From JAIOSF01 sp047159865 (lineage in GTDB: Bacteria > Campylobacterota > Campylobacteria > Campylobacterales > Arcobacteraceae), in contig NZ_AP038804.1 of assembly GCF_047159865.1 (NCBI RefSeq), positions 1,178,001-1,242,000 on the forward strand: a DNA stretch of 64,000 nt, in the 5' to 3' direction. Shown piece by piece: positions 53,243 to 62,320 of this stretch (the stretch's first letter is position 1; each line of letters opens with the position of its first letter). Position numbers and translations under genes: made by a program. The notes beneath the pieces are model-generated. The model worked only from the letters and a program-made list of their open reading frames with translations, did not search any database and was not told the DNA's origin.

Positions 53243-54299
53243 AGACTCTTACTTTTTTATCTATTTCCATTATATCCTCAATTGTGTGAATTTTTACATC
53301 ATGAAAATAATTAATTGCTTTTAGTGAGGTATCTGCAATATCCAAAAAGCCTATCTCTTTATTTAAAAACCTAGCAACAGCTACTTCATTTGCAGCATTT
53401 AAAACTACACCTAAGTTGTCATTTTGTAAGAGTTCATCTTTCGCTGACCAAATATTGTATCTATACGACTCTATTTTTCTGAACTCTAAATTTTGTAATT
53501 CAAACAGATCAACTTTTTTTAAAATTGGAGTTTCTACTTTTCCTAAAAGTGCATAAGAGATAGGTAGTTGCATATTTGCATGTGCTAAGTGTGCTGTGGT
53601 ACTTCCATCAATATAGTTCACCATAGCATGTATAATAGATTTAGTTTCTATTATAGCATCACAAGCAGCTGTATCAAAAAGCCATCTAGCTTCTATAAGC
53701 TCAAAAAGTTTATTTGTCATAGTTGCACTATCTATAGTGATTTTATTTCCCATAGACCAGTTTGGGTGATTGAGTGCTTCTTCTCTTGTAACACTATGTA
53801 GTTTTTCAATTGGGTAGTCTCGAAAACTTCCACCTGAAGCTGTAATAGTTAAACTGTCCATTGTTTTTTCTTTGTCCATGAGATACCAAAGTCCAAAATG
53901 CTCACTATCTATTGGTGTGATGTATGAAGTATCTATAAACTTACCAGCTACTACCAAAGACTCTTTATTTGCTAAAGCAACTCTTTTTTTACATTCAATT
54001 GCTTTGAGTGTAGGTTCTAATCCAAAAAAACCAACTAGTGCATTTACTACTAAGTTTGAATCAGATTCTTCAATTGCATGAAGTATTGCTTCTTGACCTG
54101 CTTTTACATTAAAATGATTTACTTTATGTATATCATTTTGTGATGCTATAATCACAAGTTTTGGTGAAAACTCTTCAAGTTGAGTATTTAAAAGGTCTAT
54201 ATTATTTCCAGCAACTAAAACTTCAATAGATAGATCAAAGTTTTTTGCAATTGCTAAAACATTAACCCCAATTGAACCTGTACTTCCTAAAACTATCAA
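53229..54299 (-). CDS. dxr: 1-deoxy-D-xylulose 5-phosphate reductoisomerase
   Basis: Second step of the MEP isoprenoid pathway. NADPH loop is GSTGSIG at 5-11. DSEHFGLWYL and ASGGSFRDYP are the metal and substrate loops, and HPNWSMGNKITIDSATM is conserved. It is 356 residues, slightly under the E. coli length. It starts with TTG overlapping the cdsA stop (TTGA), so it is coupled to cdsA. Confidence 0.96.
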   Translation of the reverse strand: MIVLGSTGSIGVNVLAIAKNFDLSIEVLVAGNNIDLLNTQLEEFSPKLVIIASQNDIHKVNHFNVKAGQEAILHAIEESDSNLVVNALVGFFGLEPTLKAIECKKRVALANKESLVVAGKFIDTSYITPIDSEHFGLWYLMDKEKTMDSLTITASGGSFRDYPIEKLHSVTREEALNHPNWSMGNKITIDSATMTNKLFELIEARWLFDTAACDAIIETKSIIHAMVNYIDGSTTAHLAHANMQLPISYALLGKVETPILKKVDLFELQNLEFRKIESYRYNIWSAKDELLQNDNLGVVLNAANEVAVARFLNKEIGFLDIADTSLKAINYFHDVKIHTIEDIMEIDKKVRVFANG

Positions 54300-55054
54300 G
54301 CAAAAAACCTCAATAAAAATAGCATAACTATACCACCAAATAGGTATCCATCTGTTCTATCTAAAATACCACCATGACCTGGTAAAATATCCCCACTATC
54401 TTTTACATCAGCTTCTCTTTTTAAATAACTTTCAAAAAGGTCACCAAATACAGATGCTATTGCAACAGCAAGAGAGATAAACAATCCTAATAAAAATCCT
54501 ATCTCTTCAGGTGCAAATATCATCCCTAAAATTGCAGCTATGATAACTCCACCAAATACACCTTCTAAAGTTTTATTTGGACTTGTTGCACAAAATTTCA
54601 ATGAACCCATACTTTTACCTACAAAATAAGCACCTACATCAGTACCAGCAACTACTACAAGTAACCAAAGCAATGCACCCATTCCATAAGAAAAATAAAG
54701 TGAGAGTAAAAATAAAAATGAAGCTATAGGATACATAAGTGGTAAAAATAAATTTTTATTAAACTCTTGTGTATATGCAAGCATAGCTGCAAATAAAACA
54801 CCCACTACAAAAATGAGGTCTTCGGGTTTTGGATAAAAATATGCAATGATCCAAATAGCTACAGCATAAATATAAATTTTGTCATCATCTATTTTAAAAA
54901 GGTTCATTGATTCTTTTAAAGCAATGATCATAAGAGCACCAAATAAAAGCCATGTGAGTGTTATGGAATCTATAAATCCGATGATAAGAAGTGCGATAAC
55001 TAAAACTATTCCTGTTTTAATACGAGTTGAACTTTCAGAGATAATATTTGACAT
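54296..55054 (-). CDS. cdsA: Phosphatidate cytidylyltransferase
   Basis: Makes CDP-diacylglycerol. About seven membrane segments are followed by the CDS signature: SYLKREADVKDSGDILPGHGG and then DRTDGY (about 205-235). Length 252 is normal. The cdsA-dxr order is common in many bacteria, joining phospholipid and isoprenoid synthesis. Confidence 0.96.
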   Translation of the reverse strand: MSNIISESSTRIKTGIVLVIALLIIGFIDSITLTWLLFGALMIIALKESMNLFKIDDDKIYIYAVAIWIIAYFYPKPEDLIFVVGVLFAAMLAYTQEFNKNLFLPLMYPIASFLFLLSLYFSYGMGALLWLLVVVAGTDVGAYFVGKSMGSLKFCATSPNKTLEGVFGGVIIAAILGMIFAPEEIGFLLGLFISLAVAIASVFGDLFESYLKREADVKDSGDILPGHGGILDRTDGYLFGGIVMLFLLRFFA

Positions 55055-55126
55055 GTTTTACCTTTTATTAATTAATGTTCTTATTATACTTAATAGTTGG
55101 TAAATAGTTGTTGATTGATTCTTTAT

Positions 55127-56947
55127 TTAAAAAAAGTAATGAAAAGATAAATTAACACTATTTTGATCTTCTAGCTTTTTTTCTATATATTTATAGTTGA
55201 GTTTTATATCTGTATTGTTAGATGGGAAATAGCTTTGGGTAATAGTAAAAGTTTTTTGATCATCGCCATTATCATATACTTTGTAATTGGATTCGATATT
55301 AAGTTTTGTTTTTTTACTTGTATATAATATACTACCAATTGTACCACCCACTGCTGTATTTGAATAGTCTGTAGGATAAATATATAAGTCTGCTAAAGCA
55401 TAAAGAAAGCTTTTCTCTCCTAGATAATAAGCTTTTCCTACACCTACTTTTGCATTAAAATTGAGTTTGTTATTTAGACTTTCTCTATTAAATTGCCAGT
55501 TAGTTGACCAAGAAATTGGATTGAAAAATTTTGTTTGTGGAGCTAAAGAGGTGATTGTTAAAAGTTTTAAATAATCTAGTTTAAGATTATTATTTTTAGT
55601 GTTATATAAAAACTGTGAACTAAAAAACTCTATTTGTGTTCCTGCTAAAAAACCTTCATCATTATTTGTAATATCATGATATGTTGGGCGTATACCAAAA
55701 GTAAAAAAATCATCTTGATTGTGTCGATATCCTAGCGATAGTGAAAGTTGTCTGTGTGCTTGGTCTGGATTTGTTGGTCTAGAGATTTGAATTTGTTCAC
55801 CTGCCCCTAAAGATGCTCGTTTTTGAGAAAGTTTGTGTGAAATCTCCAAATAAATTTCTTTTTTTATTTTACCCTGAATATAAAAATATTCTGCAAGTTC
55901 TGTAGCAGACTCTAAAATCAATTGCTTTTTTCTGAGAGTGAAATCATCATTTTGGATAAAAATAGAGAGTTCCTCAATATTGCTTGCAAGTTTTTTTACT
56001 ATTTGTATATCATTTTGATTGAGTTGTTTTTCATATTCTAGTAAGATTTTTCTTTTAGAAGGGCGAAAATCTTTACTTTTTACTAAATTAGCATTGATAA
56101 TTTCAAAAATAGTTTCAGGTGGACTTACTTGATAAAAAAATTGATCACGAAGTTCTACTGTTGGTCTGGCAACTTCAAGTAACCACAACATATTATAAGA
56201 GCAGTTCTCATCAAAAAAATAATAATTTGAATAGGTTTCTTTGAGTTCCCAAATATGATTTACCATTTGAAGTACTTCATCTTTATTTAGGTTTAAATTA
56301 TATTCCCAGATATCCCTTTGTTCGGTATCTCTATATTGTTTAAGTTTTTCATAATATGGTAAAAGAGAATATTGACCATAATATCCTCCAAACAAACCTT
56401 TAAGTGCAAACATAAAACCACTCTCTTTATCTTTATCTACAGATGCAGCATAATTAATAGCATAGGAAAGTAGTTTTGAATTATAAGATGAATTTATCCG
56501 TAAAAAAGTATGTCCAAACATAGATGCAGGAGAATTAATATGAGCAGATGGAAAGACAAGAGAAACAGAAGTTGGGTCTAATTCTTGAATCCATTTTGTA
56601 TATTTTTCACAATTTGTTCGAGGAAAATTTTTAATGTTTAATTTTTTTTCCAACCATGCTTTTCGTGCTGGAAATCTACATGCTATTGAAGTATCCGAAA
56701 TATCTTTTTCAGTTAAAAGGTATTTGAGTGTTTGGACTAATTCATTTTTTGGATTTGTTTTCCCATTTTTAGCTAAAAAAAAGGTAGGTGAATCTATTTC
56801 ACTTTTATTATCTACAGGTATATGTAACAATGTTTTCCAATAGCTATTTTTCCAAAGTTGTTGCTCTTCAATTTGTTGTGTGTAATAAGATAGTGTATTT
56901 GAAAGTAGTATTTGTGTAAATAATAAAAATAAAAGTAAGAGTTTTAT
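55127..56947 (-). CDS. DUF4105 envelope protein with beta-barrel-like C-terminus, probable ATA start
   Basis: A large envelope protein. The DUF4105 domain (about 90-290) has FPSAHINSPASMFGHTFLRI and FDENCSYNMLWLLE, with conserved His and Cys. The last 250 residues are alternating strands ending in the aromatic FHYFF, like an outer-membrane barrel. The first ordinary start, TTG at 56830, would give 567 residues without a signal peptide. The frame continues up through a hydrophobic leader, KLLLLFLLFTQILLS. ATA at 56947 is 7 bases after AGGA, with a stop TAG just above. With it the protein has 606 residues and a signal peptide. Confidence 0.82.
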   Translation of the reverse strand: MKLLLLFLLFTQILLSNTLSYYTQQIEEQQLWKNSYWKTLLHIPVDNKSEIDSPTFFLAKNGKTNPKNELVQTLKYLLTEKDISDTSIACRFPARKAWLEKKLNIKNFPRTNCEKYTKWIQELDPTSVSLVFPSAHINSPASMFGHTFLRINSSYNSKLLSYAINYAASVDKDKESGFMFALKGLFGGYYGQYSLLPYYEKLKQYRDTEQRDIWEYNLNLNKDEVLQMVNHIWELKETYSNYYFFDENCSYNMLWLLEVARPTVELRDQFFYQVSPPETIFEIINANLVKSKDFRPSKRKILLEYEKQLNQNDIQIVKKLASNIEELSIFIQNDDFTLRKKQLILESATELAEYFYIQGKIKKEIYLEISHKLSQKRASLGAGEQIQISRPTNPDQAHRQLSLSLGYRHNQDDFFTFGIRPTYHDITNNDEGFLAGTQIEFFSSQFLYNTKNNNLKLDYLKLLTITSLAPQTKFFNPISWSTNWQFNRESLNNKLNFNAKVGVGKAYYLGEKSFLYALADLYIYPTDYSNTAVGGTIGSILYTSKKTKLNIESNYKVYDNGDDQKTFTITQSYFPSNNTDIKLNYKYIEKKLEDQNSVNLSFHYFF

Positions 56948-56966
56948 AGTAAGTTCCTAGTGAGAG

Positions 56967-56992
56967 TTTTCAAGCGGAAAACCGCTTGAAAA
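56967..56992. terminator. 11-bp hairpin between DUF3015 and DUF4105 genes
   Basis: TTTTCAAGCGG and its complement form a perfect stem with an AAAA loop, GC-rich for this genome. No T-run follows on the minus strand. It lies between the DUF3015 stop and the DUF4105 ribosome site, so it might attenuate rather than end the transcript. Confidence 0.55.
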
Positions 56993-56997
56993 TTTAA

Positions 56998-57438
56998 TTA
57001 GATAGCAGATACATTATCTAAAACATTAGCCATTTTTACATTTGATGATGTATAAATTGCATTATAGTTTTTTTGTAGTGACGCAATAAAAGTTGATTTG
57101 TTTTCAACATTTAATAACTCTGCAAGTGTTTCAACTGTTTCACCATGACCCATTGCAATCTCTTTTGAAAGTTGATCCATATTTGATGCAACAAATCTTT
57201 GTGTAGTTTCATTCATAACAAATTTAGTTTTTTGACAACCAGATGTTCCTGATGTGATACCAAAAGTTTGGTTACCAGATGTACCATTTGTTGTAGCTTG
57301 TAAAGCTAACATAATTGCAGATGAATCATCTTTGATGATTTGAGAACCAAGTCCACAACCTGTTTGGTTATTTATTGTTGCCATAGCCGATGTAGCTAGT
57401 AATAGTGTAGCTGCTGTACTTAATAATATTTTTTTCAT
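56998..57438 (-). CDS. DUF3015 periplasmic protein
   Basis: A 146-residue secreted protein. The signal peptide ends after AMA at residue 20. DUF3015 features are GCGLGSQI, FGITSGTSGC and a cysteine pair C28 and C68 that could form a disulfide. AAAGGA lies 5 bases before the ATG, with a likely -10 (TATACT) further up. The DUF4105 gene follows on the same strand, and I recall these two families as frequent neighbours. Function unknown. Confidence 0.85.
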   Translation of the reverse strand: MKKILLSTAATLLLATSAMATINNQTGCGLGSQIIKDDSSAIMLALQATTNGTSGNQTFGITSGTSGCQKTKFVMNETTQRFVASNMDQLSKEIAMGHGETVETLAELLNVENKSTFIASLQKNYNAIYTSSNVKMANVLDNVSAI

Positions 57439-57592
57439 AATAATCCTTTTTTGTGATTTAAATAAGTATAAAACAAGTTAAATTAAAAATAAGTTAAAAT
57501 TATTATTTTATTGATAATAGATTGATTTAACCATTCAATAAATTAAATTTAGTTACAATAGTTAAAAATAAATATATTTAAGGTAGATAAAT

Positions 57593-59800
57593 ATGTCACA
57601 ACAATCAGCATTAGAAATAGCATTAGCACATTCAATGACCCAAGATGAGTACGAAACTGTATTAAAGATGTTAGGTAGAGAGCCTAACTATAGTGAAATA
57701 GGTGTTATTTCAGCTATGTGGTCTGAACATTGTTCTTATAAATCAAGTAAAAAATATTTAAATGGTTTCCCAACAAAAGCTCCATGGGTTATTCAAGGTC
57801 CTGGTGAAAATGCTGGTGTTATTGATATCGGTGAAGGTTATGCTGCTGTATTTAAAATGGAATCACACAATCACCCATCATTTATAGAACCTTACCAAGG
57901 TGCTGCAACTGGTGTTGGTGGTATTATGAGAGATGTATTTACTATGGGAGCTCGTCCTGTTGCATCTATGAATCTTATTCAATTTGCTGGTATCGAAGGT
58001 GATTCTGAAACTGCTAAAAAACACAGATTTCTTTTAAGAGGTGTTGTTGATGGTATTGGTGGTTATGGTAACTGTATGGGAGTTCCAACTATTGGTGGTC
58101 AAACAGGATTTGAAGAGTGTTATGCTGGAAACAACCTTGTAAATGCATTTAACTTAGGTATTTGTAAATCAGATGAGATCTTTTTAGGTGTTGCTGAAGG
58201 TATCGGAAACCCTGTTATGTATGTTGGGTCTAAAACTGGTAGAGATGGACTTGGTGGTGCTGTTATGTCAAGTGCAGCATTTACTGAAGATTCTGAATCA
58301 AAAAGACCAACAGTACAAGTTGGAGATCCATTTACAGAAAAGCTTTTACTTGAGGCTTGTTTGGAATTGTTTAAACAAGATTTAATTATTGGTATTCAAG
58401 ATATGGGTGCTGCTGGACTTACATCATCATCTTTTGAGATGGCAGGTAGAACTGGAAGTGGAATGAAAATGGATCTTGATAAAGTTCCAGCAAGAGAAGA
58501 GGGGATGACTCCTTATGATTTCATGCTTTCAGAATCACAAGAAAGAATGCTTATTTGTGCAAAAGCTGGTTGTGAGCAAGCAGTTATTGATATCTTTGAA
58601 AAATGGGAATTATCAGCTGCTGTAATTGGAGAAGTAACAGATACTGGAAATATGGAACTGTATTGGCATGGTGATTTAGTGGCTGATATACCTATTCAAC
58701 CACTTTCTGAAGAAGCTCCTATTTTAGATAGACCAGTAGCTGAACCTGAATACTTAAAAACAATCAAAGATATAAAACTTGATAAAAACATCTCAAACCA
58801 AGAAGCGTTTGATGCATTATGGTCTGATATGGAAGTAGTAGATAAATCTTGGGTTTATAATCAATATGATTCTATGGTACAAACAAATACAGTAAAAGGT
58901 CCAGGGCAACTTGATGGTTCAGTAGTACGAATCAAAGAGACTGGAAAAGCTTTAGCTATGTCTGCAGACTGTAACACAAGACAATGTTATATTGACCCAG
59001 AGTTAGGAAGTGCTGCTGCTGTTATGGAAGCTGGTAGAAATGTAGCTATGACTGGTGCTCAACCTTTAGCTATTACAGATTGTCTTAACTTTGGTAATCC
59101 TGAAAATCCAGAAGTTATGTGGCAATTTAAACACTCTTGTGAGGGTATCAAAGCTGCTTGTAAAGAGTTAAATACTCCAGTTATTGGTGGAAATGTTTCT
59201 TTATATAACGAAACAAATGGTGTGGGTGTTTTCCCAACACCTGCTATTGCAACTGTTGGTGTAAATGATGATATGAATAAAGTTTTACCAAGTTGTATTC
59301 AACATAACGGTAGTACACTTTATATTTTAGGTGATACAAAATCAGAGTTTGGTGCAAGTTTATATATGAAAAAACTATATGGAAAAGTTGCTGGTACTCA
59401 TCCAGAAGTAGATTTTGAAAAAGAGCTTCATCTTTGGGATTTTGTGATAAATGCAAATAAAGCAGGTGTATTACAAAGTGCAAAAGATGTAAATGTTGGT
59501 GGTATTGCAATTGCTGCAGCAAAAATGGCTGTAGTTGGAGACAAAGGTGTTGATATCACTATCCCTTTAAATGATGTAAAAGATATTTTTAGTGAAACAT
59601 TATCAAGAGCTATTGTTGAAGTTAAATATGAAGATGAGCCACTTTTTGAAGAGTTAATTGGTAAATACCAAGTAACTTGTACAAAAATAGGAAAAAGTGG
59701 TGGAGATATAATCAATATCAACGGAATTAAACAAGATTTAACAAATGCTAAAGATATCTATTTTAATACATTTAGAAAAGTTATTGAGCAAGATTTATAA
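57593..59800 (+). CDS. purL: Phosphoribosylformylglycinamidine synthase subunit PurL (small type)
   Basis: Fourth step of purine synthesis. It is 735 residues, the short PurL that requires PurS and PurQ partners (not in the window). WSEHCSYKSSKKYL carries the catalytic region, and FKMESHNHPSFIEPYQGAATG is the PurL signature (about 83-103). Starts with ATG, AAGG 9 bases upstream. Diverges from DUF3015 across 154 bases without a gene. Confidence 0.97.
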   Translation: MSQQSALEIALAHSMTQDEYETVLKMLGREPNYSEIGVISAMWSEHCSYKSSKKYLNGFPTKAPWVIQGPGENAGVIDIGEGYAAVFKMESHNHPSFIEPYQGAATGVGGIMRDVFTMGARPVASMNLIQFAGIEGDSETAKKHRFLLRGVVDGIGGYGNCMGVPTIGGQTGFEECYAGNNLVNAFNLGICKSDEIFLGVAEGIGNPVMYVGSKTGRDGLGGAVMSSAAFTEDSESKRPTVQVGDPFTEKLLLEACLELFKQDLIIGIQDMGAAGLTSSSFEMAGRTGSGMKMDLDKVPAREEGMTPYDFMLSESQERMLICAKAGCEQAVIDIFEKWELSAAVIGEVTDTGNMELYWHGDLVADIPIQPLSEEAPILDRPVAEPEYLKTIKDIKLDKNISNQEAFDALWSDMEVVDKSWVYNQYDSMVQTNTVKGPGQLDGSVVRIKETGKALAMSADCNTRQCYIDPELGSAAAVMEAGRNVAMTGAQPLAITDCLNFGNPENPEVMWQFKHSCEGIKAACKELNTPVIGGNVSLYNETNGVGVFPTPAIATVGVNDDMNKVLPSCIQHNGSTLYILGDTKSEFGASLYMKKLYGKVAGTHPEVDFEKELHLWDFVINANKAGVLQSAKDVNVGGIAIAAAKMAVVGDKGVDITIPLNDVKDIFSETLSRAIVEVKYEDEPLFEELIGKYQVTCTKIGKSGGDIININGIKQDLTNAKDIYFNTFRKVIEQDL

Positions 59801-59827
59801 TAACAAATAAGACACCGAAAGAAAAAT

Positions 59828-60784
59828 ATGCTAATTGATGGACATGGAAGAAAAGTTAACTATTTAAGAGTCTCTGTAACAGAAAGATGCAATTTTAGGT
59901 GTCAATATTGTATGCCCGAGAAACCATTTTCTTGGGTTCCTCAAGAAAAATTACTCTCATTTGAAGATATGTTTGAGTTTATCAAAGTAGGAATTGATGA
60001 AGGGATCGAAAAAGTTCGTTTGACAGGTGGGGAACCTCTTTTACGAAAAGATTTAGATAAGTTTATAAAAATGATATCTGATTATTCTCCTTCTCTTGAT
60101 TTAGCACTCACAACTAACGCATTTTTACTGGAAGACGCAGCTCAAAAACTTAAAGATGCTGGTCTGAAAAGAGTCAATATTTCACTTGATAGTTTACAAG
60201 AGAGTGTTGCACATCACATTGCACAAAAAAATGTTTTGGATAAAGTTCTAAAAGGTATAGCAAAAGCAGATGAGGTTGGATTAAAAATCAAAATAAATTG
60301 TGTTCCATTGAAAGATATAAATGACACAGAACTTATAGATCTACTTGAGTATTGTAAGAGAAAAGGATATGAGATACGATTCATAGAATATATGGAAAAT
60401 TCTCACGCCAATGTAAAAGCTGGACTAACTTCAGAAGATATTCAAAATATTATTAAAGAAAAGTATAATTTTGTACGCGGTGAACGGGAAGGAAACTCCC
60501 CCTCTCAAAATTACTTTTTGGAAGATGGCTACAAATTTGGAATCATTGAGCCTCATTTAGATGATTTTTGTAGTGATTGTAATAGACTTCGTATCACAGC
60601 GGAGGGCTATCTTATCCCTTGTTTATATTTTGAAGATGCTTTGAGTATTGCAGATGCAATTAAATCAAAAAATATAAAAGAAGCATCAAATATCCTTAAA
60701 AAAGTACTGCAAAATAAACCAGAAAAAAATAAATGGGGAAGTGAAGATAATTCTGATAGAGCTTTTTATGAAACTGGTGGCTAA
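59828..60784 (+). CDS. moaA: GTP 3',8-cyclase MoaA
   Basis: Radical-SAM enzyme starting molybdopterin synthesis. The first 4Fe-4S cluster is held by C21-x3-C25-x2-C28 (CNFRCQYC). The second is near the C-terminus (FCSDCNRL and PC). The protein ends in the conserved Gly-Gly tail needed for activity. It has 318 residues. The partner genes moaC, moaD, moaE are not here. Confidence 0.96.
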   Translation: MLIDGHGRKVNYLRVSVTERCNFRCQYCMPEKPFSWVPQEKLLSFEDMFEFIKVGIDEGIEKVRLTGGEPLLRKDLDKFIKMISDYSPSLDLALTTNAFLLEDAAQKLKDAGLKRVNISLDSLQESVAHHIAQKNVLDKVLKGIAKADEVGLKIKINCVPLKDINDTELIDLLEYCKRKGYEIRFIEYMENSHANVKAGLTSEDIQNIIKEKYNFVRGEREGNSPSQNYFLEDGYKFGIIEPHLDDFCSDCNRLRITAEGYLIPCLYFEDALSIADAIKSKNIKEASNILKKVLQNKPEKNKWGSEDNSDRAFYETGG

Positions 60785-60930
60785 GAGTGTATCATAAACA
60801 ATAAAATATAGATTTTGTTATCTATTTGTTACCTTTATTTGCTAAAATGTAGATTTTATATATTTATTTTAGCTTAATGAAAACTTCTTTTTGCTAGTAT
60901 TGTCGGTAGATTATACACAGGAAATTGAAA

Positions 60931-62295
60931 ATGAATGATAAACATTATGAAGTCGTAATTGTAGGTGGTGGTATTTCAGGTGCTGCTTTATTTTATGAAT
61001 TAGGAAAATATACAAATGCAAAGAAAATTTGTATGTTGGAAAAATATGAAGCATTAGCTACTCTTAACTCTAAAGGAAGTAGTAACTCTCAAACTATTCA
61101 TGTTGGTGATATTGAAACTAACTATACTTTGGATAAAGCAAAAATCACAAAACGAACTGCAAAAATGATTGAAAAGTTCTGTTTACAATATGGTTTGGAA
61201 GAAAAAATCATGTTCAAACACCAAAAGATGGCACTTGGTGTTGGTGAAGAAGAGGTGAAATTTATCACTGAAAGATATGAATCTTTTAAAACTCTTTTCC
61301 CTTATTTAGAGTTATATACAAAAGAAGACCTAAAAACTTTAGAGCCAAAACTTGTATGGGCTGACAAAGCACAAACAATCGAAAGACCAGAACCAATCGT
61401 AGCAATGGGTGCTAAAAATGAGTACACAACTGTTGATTATGGTGCTATGACAGAAGAGTTAGCAAAAGAGGGTCAAAATGCAAATCCAGAACAAACAACA
61501 GATATTTTTTATAATTCAGAAGTTGAAGATATTGAAAAAGATGGTGATAAATATAGATTAACAACAGTGAATGGTACTGTATTTACAGCTGATTTTGTTG
61601 TTGTAAATGCTGGTGCTCACTCATTATACTTAGCTCATAAAATGGGTTATGGTAAACATATGGGATCATTATCTATGGCTGGATCATTTTACATCACAAG
61701 TGGTGAATTCTTAAATGGTAAAGTATATATGGTACAAAATGACAAACTTCCATTTGCAGCACTTCATGGTGACCCAGATATCTTAGAAAATGGAAAAACA
61801 AGATTTGGACCAACTGCACTAGCTCTTGGTGTTTTAGAAAGATATAAAGGTCTTAAATCATTTGGACAATGTCTAAAAACAATGAATATAGATGGAAGTA
61901 TCTTAAAAATATTCTGGGATCTTTTAAAAGATTCTGATATTAGAAACTATGTATTCAAAAACTTCTTATTTGAAGTACCAGGTATCAATAAAGGTTTATT
62001 TGTTAAAGATGCACAAAAAATCGTTCCTTCTTTAACTAAAGATGATATCGAGTATGCAAAAGGTTTTGGTGGTGTTAGACCTCAAGTACTGAACAAAAGA
62101 GAACAAAAACTTATGCTTGGTGAAGCATCATTAAATGAGGGTAACGGAATTATTTTTAATATGACTCCATCTCCAGGTGCTACATCTTGTTTAGGAAATG
62201 CACAAAGAGATATTACAGTTATCTGTGACTATTTAAATTTAGAATTTAATGAAGAACAATTTAACACTGATTTAGTTGAACCAGAAATCGCATAA
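60931..62295 (+). CDS. mqo: FAD-dependent malate:quinone oxidoreductase (Mqo-like)
   Basis: Membrane-associated flavoenzyme passing electrons from malate to the quinone pool. The FAD loop is VIVGGGISGAALFYEL (about 9-24). KGSSNSQTIHVGDIETNY and a late GFGGVRPQ resemble the epsilonproteobacterial form, such as Helicobacter HP0086. I take ATG at 60931, 8 bases after AGGA; a TTG two codons earlier is too close to the ribosome site. It has 454 residues. Substrate assignment is from family resemblance. Confidence 0.85.
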   Translation: MNDKHYEVVIVGGGISGAALFYELGKYTNAKKICMLEKYEALATLNSKGSSNSQTIHVGDIETNYTLDKAKITKRTAKMIEKFCLQYGLEEKIMFKHQKMALGVGEEEVKFITERYESFKTLFPYLELYTKEDLKTLEPKLVWADKAQTIERPEPIVAMGAKNEYTTVDYGAMTEELAKEGQNANPEQTTDIFYNSEVEDIEKDGDKYRLTTVNGTVFTADFVVVNAGAHSLYLAHKMGYGKHMGSLSMAGSFYITSGEFLNGKVYMVQNDKLPFAALHGDPDILENGKTRFGPTALALGVLERYKGLKSFGQCLKTMNIDGSILKIFWDLLKDSDIRNYVFKNFLFEVPGINKGLFVKDAQKIVPSLTKDDIEYAKGFGGVRPQVLNKREQKLMLGEASLNEGNGIIFNMTPSPGATSCLGNAQRDITVICDYLNLEFNEEQFNTDLVEPEIA

Positions 62296-62320
62296 TAAAT
62301 TTAAAGGAACAAAACTAAAT

